Below are positions 45,055 through 52,568 of a stretch of DNA of 64,000 bases, one piece after another. The stretch comes from Nonomuraea wenchangensis (GTDB lineage Bacteria > Actinomycetota > Actinomycetes > Streptosporangiales > Streptosporangiaceae). The first letter of the stretch is position 1, and every line of letters starts with the position of its first letter. Under the pieces are notes generated by a model. The model saw nothing but the letters and a program-made list of their open reading frames with translations, was not told the origin of the DNA and did no database searches. The stretch is taken from positions 62,001 through 126,000 of the forward strand of contig NZ_FOHX01000010.1 of assembly GCF_900111685.1 (NCBI RefSeq), given 5' to 3'. The position numbers were made by a program, and so were the translations under genes.

Positions 45055-45684
45055 ATGACTCGTCCCGCCATGTCGATCAGAATCCAAGCTGCCTGCTCAG
45101 AGGCCATCTGGGCGGTCCGGCTCAACCTGATGTGGCTCGTGTTCACCCTCGCAGGAGGGGTGGTGCTCGGGCTCGGGCCCGCCACCGTGGCCGCCTACAC
45201 CCTGGCCCGGAGACACGCTCGTTATGAATCGTTTCAGGCTTGGCGCGAATTCTGGGGCGTCTACCGGCGCGAGTTCGTCCGGGCCTCGCTGCTGGTCCTG
45301 CCTCTGGCGGTGGCCGGCGTCCTGCTCGTCGGCAACTATCTGTACCTGTCCGCGCTCGGCCCCGGCATGGGGGCGATGCGGATCGCGACCCTCGTGGCGC
45401 TCGTCGCACTGGCCGGTGCGGGAGCCTACGTGGGCCCGCTCTACGCGCATCACGACCTGCCGCTGTGGGCGTACGTGCCCAAGGCGGTCCACCTGGCGCT
45501 CATGCGCCCGGCCTCGTCCGTGCTGCTGCTGCTCGTGCTCTCCGCCATCGCCTTCGCGACCTCGGCGGCGCCCGTCCTCGCCCCGTTGATCAGCTTCGGC
45601 GCGTGGATCCATCTCAACACGTGGCTCTGCCTGCGCTTCTTCGAGGAGAACGAGGCGCGCCTGCATTCGAAAGGGAACTCATGA
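45055..45684 (+). CDS. YesL-family (DUF624) membrane protein
   Basis: 209 aa with about five membrane segments (LNLMWLVFTLAGGVVLGLGPATVAAY and others). YesL proteins are regular partners of LplABC-type transporters for pectin or other plant polysaccharide fragments, but their role is not settled. First gene of the operon; ATGA overlap with the binding protein. Confidence 0.87.
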   Translation: MTRPAMSIRIQAACSEAIWAVRLNLMWLVFTLAGGVVLGLGPATVAAYTLARRHARYESFQAWREFWGVYRREFVRASLLVLPLAVAGVLLVGNYLYLSALGPGMGAMRIATLVALVALAGAGAYVGPLYAHHDLPLWAYVPKAVHLALMRPASSVLLLLVLSAIAFATSAAPVLAPLISFGAWIHLNTWLCLRFFEENEARLHSKGNS

Positions 45685-47237
45685 GCGCATCCCGTCGCCG
45701 GCGGCTCCTCGCCGGCGTGTTAACGGTAACGGCTGCTCTCACCGCTTCGGCCTGCTCGGGCGGCGGGGAGGCGCCTCAGTCCGACCCGAACACGATCACG
45801 TTCATGTCGAAGCTGTTCGGCACCGCGCCCGACCCGAAGGGTGAGCTGCAGCAGGCCGTCGAGAAGTTCCTCGGCAAGAAGCTGCAGATCACCTGGGTGC
45901 CCAACGCCGAGTACACCGACAAGCTCAACGTCACCCTGGCCTCGGACAACCTCCCGCAGGTCATGGTGGTCGACCCGCACCTGCCGGCGTTCGTGAAGTC
46001 CGCTCAGGCCGGGGCGTTCTGGGACCTGACCGACAAGCTCGACAAATATCCGAACCTCAAGCCCGCCGACGAGCGGAGCGCGCTCAACTCCTCGATCAAC
46101 GGCCGGATCTTCGGCCTCTACCGGATGCGGCCCCTGCTGCGCTCGGCGATCGTCATCCGCAAGGACTGGCTGGACAAGCTGGGCCTGAAGCTGCCCGAGT
46201 CGGTCGACGACCTCTACGACGTCGCCAAGGCGTTCACCGAGAAGGACCCCGACGGCAACGGCAAGAACGACACCTACGGCCTCATCATCCCGAAATGGCC
46301 GGGCAACTACGCCAGCGCCAGCCCGTACGACGTGATCGAGACCTGGTTCGGCGCCCCCAACGGCTGGGGCGAGCGCGACGGCAAGATCGTCCCCGGCTTC
46401 GACACCCCCGAGTTCCTCGACGCCAACCGCTGGCTGAAGAAGATGGTGGACGGCGGGATGATCAACCCCGACTTCGCCACGCTCGACACCGCCAAGTGGA
46501 ACGAGCCGTTCCACCAGGGCAAGGGCGGCATGATCATCGACGTCAACATCCGCTCCCGCCAGGTCCTCGACCTGTTCTACCAGGAGGACAAGGAGAACTA
46601 CGGCGACAAGGTCGCCATGGTCGGCAACCTCAAGCGCTCCGACGGCCAGAAGTTCTCCTACCCGTTCACCGGCTACGCCGACGTCCTCGCGATCTCCAAG
46701 CAGAGCGTGCGCACCGAGCAGGACCTCGACAACGTGCTGAAGACCCTGGACAAGCTGGCCACCAAGGAGGGCCAGAACCTGGTCACCAACGGCATCGAGG
46801 GCCGCAACTACAAGGTCGAGAACGGCGACACCGCCGCGCTCATCAACGAGGACGACCCGGCCGTCAAGGTCATCCAGGACAACGCCGACGACGCCTTCAT
46901 CCAGCTCAGCACCAAGGGCACCGTCGACATCGGCGGCATCGCCTACCAGCGGGTGCCGTCGGGGAAGCCGTACCAGGACATGCTCACGCTGCAGAAGCAG
47001 CTCATGGAGGAGGACCTCAAGACGGCGGTGCACAACGCGGCGCTGCCCGTGGTCTCCGACACCGCCGTCGCGCGCGGCCCGCAGATCGACACGATCGTCC
47101 CCGACGCGCGGATCAAGTTCCTGTCAGGCGCGATCACCGAGGACCAGCTCAAGGGCGAGATCAAGCGCTGGTACGACAGCGGCGGCGCCCAGGTGACGAC
47201 CGAGATCAACGACCTCGTCAAGAAGCTCGGCCAGTAG
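45681..47237 (+). CDS. Oligosaccharide-binding lipoprotein (LplA/YtcQ/LipO type)
   Basis: 518 aa. Signal peptide RRRRLLAGVLTVTAALTASAC with lipobox TASAC, so surface-anchored. Long LplA-type SBP: RSAIVIRKDWLDKLGLKLPESVDDLYDVAKAF, DPDGNGKNDTYGL and a C-terminal LKGEIKRWYDSGGAQV. Presumed binder of rhamnogalacturonan oligosaccharides from its neighbours. A strong hairpin follows the stop codon, which may keep this transcript in excess over the permeases. Confidence 0.92.
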   Translation: MSASRRRRLLAGVLTVTAALTASACSGGGEAPQSDPNTITFMSKLFGTAPDPKGELQQAVEKFLGKKLQITWVPNAEYTDKLNVTLASDNLPQVMVVDPHLPAFVKSAQAGAFWDLTDKLDKYPNLKPADERSALNSSINGRIFGLYRMRPLLRSAIVIRKDWLDKLGLKLPESVDDLYDVAKAFTEKDPDGNGKNDTYGLIIPKWPGNYASASPYDVIETWFGAPNGWGERDGKIVPGFDTPEFLDANRWLKKMVDGGMINPDFATLDTAKWNEPFHQGKGGMIIDVNIRSRQVLDLFYQEDKENYGDKVAMVGNLKRSDGQKFSYPFTGYADVLAISKQSVRTEQDLDNVLKTLDKLATKEGQNLVTNGIEGRNYKVENGDTAALINEDDPAVKVIQDNADDAFIQLSTKGTVDIGGIAYQRVPSGKPYQDMLTLQKQLMEEDLKTAVHNAALPVVSDTAVARGPQIDTIVPDARIKFLSGAITEDQLKGEIKRWYDSGGAQVTTEINDLVKKLGQ

Positions 47238-47256
47238 CGGCCGCCCGACCCCGCCC

Positions 47257-47291
47257 GAGAGCCCCGGGGGCCCTGCCGCCCCCGGGCTCTC
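47257..47291 (+). terminator. Intra-operon hairpin after the binding-protein gene
   Basis: GAGAGCCCCGGGGG (47257-47270) pairs with CCCCCGGGCTCTC (47279-47291) with one bulged base. It lies between the SBP and permease genes and is typical of partial termination or 3'-end protection in transporter operons. Confidence 0.65.
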
Positions 47292-47310
47292 CCACGAAAG
47301 GAGGCCGCTC

Positions 47311-48288
47311 GTGGCCACCGACCTGGCGGCGCCTCCCGGGAAGGCGGCGCCCAAGGAGAGCCGGAAAGGCGCCGCCAAGGTGCCGCTCCGCACCGCGGTA
47401 GGCCGCTACCGCTGGCTCTACCTGATGCTCGTCCCCGGCGTCGCGTACTTCGTGATCTTCAAGTACCTGCCGATGTACGGGCTGACGATCGCCTTCCAGG
47501 ACTTCCTGCCCTTCCTCGGCTACTCCGGCAGCCCCTGGGTCGGGCTCAAGCACTTCGAGGAGCTGTTCGCCGGACCCGACTTCGGCCGGCTGATGTTCAA
47601 CACGCTCCTGCTGGCGCTGCTGCACATCCTGTTCGTCTTCCCCGCGCCCATCATCGTCGCGCTGCTGCTCAACGAGGTGCGGGTCGGCTTTCTCAAGCGT
47701 TCGGTGCAGTCGCTCATCTACATCCCGCACTTCCTGTCCTGGACGATCGTCGCGTCGCTGACGTACGTGCTGTTCGCGGCGGACTTCGGCGTGCTCGCCG
47801 GCTGGATGCGCGAGCTCCTGGGCGACACCGCCAAGATCGACTACATGGCGCAGGAGGAGTGGTTCAGACCGCTGATCATCCTCCAGCAGCTCTGGAAGCA
47901 GACCGGCTGGGGCACGATCATCTACCTGGCCGCGCTGGCCGGTGTGGACCCCAACCTGTACGAGGCCGCCCGCATGGACGGCGCGGGCCGCTTCCGCCAG
48001 CTCTGGCACGTCACGCTGCCCGCCATCCGCCCCACGGTCGTGGTCATGGCGATCCTCGCCTCCGGCAACCTGCTCGACTCGGGCTTCGAGCAGATCTGGC
48101 TGATGACCACCTCGCTGAACCGCTCGGTCGCCGACGTGTTCGACACCTACGTCTACTACGCCGGCATCACCCAGGGCGCGATCAGCTACTCCACCGCCGT
48201 CGGCCTGTTCAAGGGCGTGGCCGGCGTCATCCTGATCTTCGGCTCGAACTGGCTGGCCAAGCGCCTCGGCCAGCGTGGACTGTTCTGA
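47311..48288 (+). CDS. ABC transporter permease (LplB type)
   Basis: 325 aa from GTG 47311 with GAAAGGAGG upstream. Basic N-terminal tail, six membrane segments, EAA loop NLYEAARMDGAGRFRQLWHVTLPAIRP. Signature LplB/YteP segment YRWLYLMLVPGVAYFVIFKYLPMYG. Imports oligosaccharides together with the next gene; no ATPase is in the cluster, so a shared MsiK-type ATPase is likely. Confidence 0.93.
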   Translation: MATDLAAPPGKAAPKESRKGAAKVPLRTAVGRYRWLYLMLVPGVAYFVIFKYLPMYGLTIAFQDFLPFLGYSGSPWVGLKHFEELFAGPDFGRLMFNTLLLALLHILFVFPAPIIVALLLNEVRVGFLKRSVQSLIYIPHFLSWTIVASLTYVLFAADFGVLAGWMRELLGDTAKIDYMAQEEWFRPLIILQQLWKQTGWGTIIYLAALAGVDPNLYEAARMDGAGRFRQLWHVTLPAIRPTVVVMAILASGNLLDSGFEQIWLMTTSLNRSVADVFDTYVYYAGITQGAISYSTAVGLFKGVAGVILIFGSNWLAKRLGQRGLF

Positions 48289-48298
48289 GGAGCCCGGC

Positions 48299-49210
48299 AT
48301 GGCCACCATCACCAAGACCAAGAAAGCCGGCCTCCCGGTGGGGAACGAGGCCGGGCTCGGCAGCCGGGTGTTCGACACGCTCAACGTGATCGTGCTCGTC
48401 GGCCTGGCGGCGATCACGGTGCTGCCGCTGCTGTACGTGCTGGCCGGCTCGTTCGCCGGCGAGGCGGAGATCTCCTCCCGGCCGTTCTTCCTGTGGCCGG
48501 AGAAGTTCGTCACCGAGTCCTACGCGTACATCTTCGACACCCCCACCTTCCTGCGCGCGCTGCTCACCACCGTCGTCGTGACGGCGGTCGGCACGGTGGT
48601 GCAGGTGCTGCTGACCTTCACCATGGCCTACCCGCTGGCCAAGCGCTATCTGCCGGGCCGGACGCTGGTGCTCAACCTGGTCATCTTCACGATGGTCTTC
48701 TCCGGCGGCATGATCCCCACCTACCTGGTGGTGCGCGACCTCGGGCTGCTCGACAGCTATTGGGCGCTGATCCTGCCGCTGGCGATCAACCCGTTCTACC
48801 TGATCATCGTCAAGAGCTTCTTCCAGGAGCTGCCGCAGGCGCTGGAGGAGGCGGCGCGCATCGACGGCTGCAACGAGATGGGCGTCTTCTTCAAGATCGT
48901 CCTGCCGCTGTCCAAGCCGATCATCGCCACGTTCTCGCTGTTCTACGCGGTGGCGATCTGGAACGACTACATGTCGCCGCTGCTCTACATCAACGACCCG
49001 AGCAAGTGGACGATGCAGATCCTGGTGCGCCAGCTCACCAGCACCGACGCCGCCAACGCGCTCGCCCAGATGGACCGCACGTGGGTGCCGCCCGAGCAGG
49101 GGCTGAAGTTCGCCGTCGTGGTGATCGCGACGCTGCCGATCCTGCTGTTCTACCCGTTCCTGCAGAAGCACTTCGCCAAGGGCGTGCTGCTGGGAGGCGT
49201 CAAGGAGTGA
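48299..49210 (+). CDS. ABC transporter permease (LplC type)
   Basis: 303 aa from ATG 48299 (GAGGAG upstream). Six membrane segments, EAA loop QALEEAARIDGCNEMGVFFKIVLPLSKP, and C-terminal QKHFAKGVLLGGVKE typical of LplC/YcjP proteins. GTGA overlap with the esterase gene. Confidence 0.94.
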   Translation: MATITKTKKAGLPVGNEAGLGSRVFDTLNVIVLVGLAAITVLPLLYVLAGSFAGEAEISSRPFFLWPEKFVTESYAYIFDTPTFLRALLTTVVVTAVGTVVQVLLTFTMAYPLAKRYLPGRTLVLNLVIFTMVFSGGMIPTYLVVRDLGLLDSYWALILPLAINPFYLIIVKSFFQELPQALEEAARIDGCNEMGVFFKIVLPLSKPIIATFSLFYAVAIWNDYMSPLLYINDPSKWTMQILVRQLTSTDAANALAQMDRTWVPPEQGLKFAVVVIATLPILLFYPFLQKHFAKGVLLGGVKE

Positions 49211-49827
49211 CCGTCACCGTGCTGCTGGCGGGGGACTCGACGGTCGCCTCCTGCCCGGCCGCCGAGGCGCCCATGTCGGGCTGGGGCGCCCAGCTCGGCG
49301 CCCGCCTCGGCCTGCCGGTGCGCAACTTCGCCAAGGGCGGCGCCACCACGGCCAGCCACCGGGCCGAGGGGCTGTGGGCGGCGCTGCTGCGCGAGGCCGT
49401 CCCCGGTGACCTGGTCGTCCTGCAGTTCGGGCACAACGACCAGAAGGAGCCGGAGCTGCCGTACCGGGAGAACCTGCGGGCCTTCGTCGCGGAGGCGCGC
49501 GCCGCGGGGGCGCGGCCCGTGCTGTGCACGCCCGTGCAGCGCCGCCGCTGGGCGGGCGGCCGGCTCGTCCCCACGCACGGCGGCTACCCCGGCCAGGTCC
49601 GCGAGCTGGCCGCCGCCGAGGGCGTGCCGCTCGTCGACCTGACCGCGGCCACCACCGCCCTGTACGAACGGCTCGGCCCCGAGGGGTCGAAAGCCCTGTT
49701 CACGCACTTCCCGCCCGGCGTGCACCCCCTCTACCCGGGCGGCGTCGCCGACGACACCCACTTCTGCTTCCGCGGCGCCGACGAGGTGGCCGCGATCGTC
49801 GCCGAGCGACTGAAGGAGATCTCATGA
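49207..49827 (+). CDS. Rhamnogalacturonan acetylesterase (SGNH/GDSL hydrolase, CE12-like)
   Basis: 206 aa without signal peptide, so cytosolic. SGNH blocks: LLAGDSTVAS with nucleophile Ser, NFAKGGATTASH, QFGHNDQKEP, and C-terminal DDTHFCFRGA with the Asp-His pair. Resembles YesT/RhgT enzymes that remove acetyl groups from rhamnogalacturonan fragments, here after uptake. Coupled to both neighbours by overlap. Confidence 0.87.
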   Translation: MTVTVLLAGDSTVASCPAAEAPMSGWGAQLGARLGLPVRNFAKGGATTASHRAEGLWAALLREAVPGDLVVLQFGHNDQKEPELPYRENLRAFVAEARAAGARPVLCTPVQRRRWAGGRLVPTHGGYPGQVRELAAAEGVPLVDLTAATTALYERLGPEGSKALFTHFPPGVHPLYPGGVADDTHFCFRGADEVAAIVAERLKEIS

Positions 49828-52397
49828 CCGCGCTGCGCTGGCTGGACCGACCGGGCGACCAGGGGGTGGCCTGGGGCGTGCCCTGGCCGAGGGGGACGGT
49901 CGCGCCGGGGACGCCGTTCGCGCTGAGCGACGACGCCGGCCGCGAGGTGCCCGTGCAGAGCTGGGTGAGCGCCACCTGGCCGGACGGCTCGGTCAAGTGG
50001 TCCGCGCACGCCGCCGGCGCCGGCCCCGCCGCCCGGGAGTACCGCCTGGAGCCCGGCCGCGAGCCCGCCGCGCTGTCCACCCCCGTCACCGTCACCCGCG
50101 AGGCCGGCGCCCTGGTCGTCGCCACCGGCGTCGTCACCTGGACGGTCGAGGAGAGCGGCGGCACGCTCGCCCGCTCGGTCGCCCGCGACGGGCGCGAGAT
50201 CGCCAGGGACGTGCGCCTGGTCAGCCTGCGCCAGGCCGGCCCCACCCCCGACGAGGGCGCCGCCCCGCCCCGCGAGCGGCGCACCGGCCTGGTCGAACGG
50301 GTGACGGTCGAGCAGGACGGCCCGGTGCGGGCGGTGCTCAGGCTGGACGGGCGGCACGGGGACTGGCTGCCGTTCACGGTCCGGCTGTACTTCCACGCCG
50401 GGGCCGAGGACGTGCGGATCACGCACACGTTCGTCTGGGACGGCGACCCGGAGCGGGACTTCCTGGCCGGCCTCGGCCTGCGCGCCGACGTCGTCATGCG
50501 CGACGAGCCGCACGACCGGCACGTACGCCTGGCCGGCCCCGACGGCTTCCTCACCGAGGCCGTGCGCGGCCTCACCGGGCTGCGCCTCGACCCCGGCGAG
50601 CGGGTCCGCCGCGACCAGGTCGCCGGGCTGCCCTGCGGCGAGATCGCCCCCGAGGTCGCGAGCCGCCTGCACCTCGTCCCCGCCTGGAACGACTACACCC
50701 TCGACCAGTCCTCCGCCGACGGCTTCACGCTGCGCAAGCGCACCGGCGAGGGCTGCTCCTGGGTGACGATCCCGTCGGGCACCCGCTCGGCCGGCTACGG
50801 CTACGTCGGCGGCGTGAGCGGCGGCCTCGGCTTCGGGCTGCGCGACTTCTGGCGGCTGCACCCCACCCGGCTCGACGTCAGGAACGCGGCCACCGGCCTC
50901 GCCACGGCGACCGTCTGGCTGTGGTCGCCCTCCGCCCCCGCCATGGACCTGCGCTTCTACCACGACGGCATGGGCCAGGACACCTTCGAGGAGCAGCTCG
51001 AAGGTCTGGAGATCACCTACGAGGACTACGAGCCGGGCTTCGGCGATCCGCGGGGCATCGCGCGTACGCACGAGCTGACCCTGCGCGCCCTCGCCGCCAC
51101 GCCGCCCGCCGCCGACCTCGCCGCCTTCGCCGCCGCCATGAACGAGCCCGCCCTGCTGACCGCCACGCCGGCGCGGCTGCGCGAGGCGGGCGTGCTCGGC
51201 GTCTGGGAGCTGCCTGACCGCTCCACGCCGGCCCGCGCCGAGATCGAGGACCGCCTCGACTTCCTGTTCGACCTGTACGTCCGCGAACGCGAGCAACGCC
51301 GCTGGTACGGCTTCTGGGACTACGGCGACGTCATGCACACCTACGACCCCGACCGCCACACCTGGCGCTACGACGTGGGCGGCTACGCCTGGGACAACTC
51401 GGAGCTGTCGCCGGACCTGTGGCTGTGGCTGCAGTACCTGCGCACCGGCCGCGCCGACGTCTTCCGCTTCGCCGAGGCCATGACCCGCCACACCGGCGAG
51501 GTCGACGTCTACCACCTCGGCCGCTGGAAGGGCCTCGGCAGCCGGCACAACGTGCAGCACTGGGGGTGCAGCTGCAAGCAGGTCCGCATCTCCAACGCCG
51601 CCTACCGCCGCTTCCACCACTACCTGACCGCCGACGAGCGCTCCGGCGACCTCATGGACGAGCTGAGCGCGCCGGAGGAGACGTTCACGGCCGTCGATCC
51701 GCAGCGCAAGGTCCGCGAGGACGTCTACACGCCCGACCCGTCGGCGCTGTCGGTAGGGCTCGGCACCGACTGGGGCGCGCTCGCCGCCGCCTGGCTGACC
51801 CGCTGGGAGCGGCACGGCGACGAGCGGGCCAGGGACCGGCTGCTCGGCACGATGGGCGACATCGCGGCGATGCCGCGCAGGTTCCTGACCGGCGAGGCCA
51901 GGATGGACCTCGCCACCGGCCGCTTCGACACCTCGGTGGACAAGATCTCGATCTCGCATCTGTCGTCGCTGTTCGGGCTGCCGGAGATCTGCGCCGAGCT
52001 CATCGCCCTGGTGGACGTGCCCGGCTTCGAGGACGCCTGGGTGGAGTACTGCCGGCTCTACCTCGCCACGCCCGAGGAGCAGGAGGCGGAGGTGGGGCGG
52101 CGGCTCGGCGGGATCTCGCTGATCCAGGCGCACAGCCGGCTGACGGCGTACGCGGCGGCGCGCACCGGGGACGCCCGGCTGGCCGCCTGGGCGTGGCGCA
52201 AGTTCGGCCGCGACGAGGGCGACCAGCTCAACACCAACCCGTTGCAGCGGCAGGAGAAGTGGGAGCTGACGACGGTGGACGGCCCGTCGGTGCCGGCCCC
52301 CGTGCGGGAGGCCCCGTTCGTCAGCACCAACAGCGCCGCGCAGTACGCCCTGGCGGCCATCCACAACCTGGCCCTGATCGGGGAGCGCCTGGACTGA
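49824..52397 (+). CDS. Exo-rhamnogalacturonan lyase-like protein (PL26, PcRGLX/YetA type)
   Basis: 857 aa, no signal peptide. N-terminal RIFT-barrel domain (VPVQSWVSATWPDGSVKWSAHAAG), central beta-sandwich and a C-terminal (alpha/alpha)-type catalytic part with YGFWDYGDVMHTYD, GYAWDNSELSPDLWLWLQYLRTG and RHNVQHWGCSCKQVR. PL26 enzymes cleave rhamnogalacturonan I backbones exolytically. Last gene of the operon; converts imported, deacetylated oligomers. No GH105-type unsaturated-uronyl hydrolase is encoded here, so that step must be elsewhere. Confidence 0.8.
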   Translation: MTALRWLDRPGDQGVAWGVPWPRGTVAPGTPFALSDDAGREVPVQSWVSATWPDGSVKWSAHAAGAGPAAREYRLEPGREPAALSTPVTVTREAGALVVATGVVTWTVEESGGTLARSVARDGREIARDVRLVSLRQAGPTPDEGAAPPRERRTGLVERVTVEQDGPVRAVLRLDGRHGDWLPFTVRLYFHAGAEDVRITHTFVWDGDPERDFLAGLGLRADVVMRDEPHDRHVRLAGPDGFLTEAVRGLTGLRLDPGERVRRDQVAGLPCGEIAPEVASRLHLVPAWNDYTLDQSSADGFTLRKRTGEGCSWVTIPSGTRSAGYGYVGGVSGGLGFGLRDFWRLHPTRLDVRNAATGLATATVWLWSPSAPAMDLRFYHDGMGQDTFEEQLEGLEITYEDYEPGFGDPRGIARTHELTLRALAATPPAADLAAFAAAMNEPALLTATPARLREAGVLGVWELPDRSTPARAEIEDRLDFLFDLYVREREQRRWYGFWDYGDVMHTYDPDRHTWRYDVGGYAWDNSELSPDLWLWLQYLRTGRADVFRFAEAMTRHTGEVDVYHLGRWKGLGSRHNVQHWGCSCKQVRISNAAYRRFHHYLTADERSGDLMDELSAPEETFTAVDPQRKVREDVYTPDPSALSVGLGTDWGALAAAWLTRWERHGDERARDRLLGTMGDIAAMPRRFLTGEARMDLATGRFDTSVDKISISHLSSLFGLPEICAELIALVDVPGFEDAWVEYCRLYLATPEEQEAEVGRRLGGISLIQAHSRLTAYAAARTGDARLAAWAWRKFGRDEGDQLNTNPLQRQEKWELTTVDGPSVPAPVREAPFVSTNSAAQYALAAIHNLALIGERLD

Positions 52398-52483
52398 CAG
52401 GAGCGGCGGGAAGAGGCGAGGGCCGCCGGGCGTTAGGGAACGGCGGAGCGTCAAACCAGAGGTGGGGCTCCAGCGGGGAGCCC

Positions 52484-52489
52484 TACACT
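52484..52489 (+). promoter_or_regulatory. Candidate -10 element for a leaderless start at the leader peptide
   Basis: TACACT, with transcription expected to begin seven bases after its end, at or next to the ATG at 52496. No good -35 hexamer is visible (GGTGGG at 17 bases), which would suit an activator-dependent promoter. Confidence 0.4.
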
Positions 52490-52495
52490 GATCGT

Positions 52496-52513
52496 ATGCA
52501 CACTCCCGATTGA
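52496..52513 (+). CDS. Putative five-residue leader peptide (MHTPD) of the ABC-F gene
   Basis: ATG CAC ACT CCC GAT TGA, predicted leaderless from the TACACT seven bases upstream. Codons 2-5 coincide with the first arm (52500-52509) of the inverted repeat that can sequester the ABC-F ribosome-binding site. A ribosome stalled here would release the downstream start. Translation is not proven. Confidence 0.5.
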   Translation: MHTPD

Positions 52514-52559
52514 TCAGGCGTAGCACGCCCAAAACCCTCGTTTCCTAGCTCGGGAGTGT
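52500..52559 (+). promoter_or_regulatory. Putative translational attenuator of the ABC-F gene
   Basis: ACACTCCCGA (52500-52509) pairs exactly with TCGGGAGTGT (52550-52559). The second arm contains the GGGAG ribosome-binding site of the ABC-F gene (ATG 52569). A nested hairpin GGCGT-AGC-ACGCC (52517-52529) lies in the loop. No T-run follows, so control would be translational rather than by termination. Confidence 0.6.
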
Positions 52560-52568
52560 TCCGCCACC

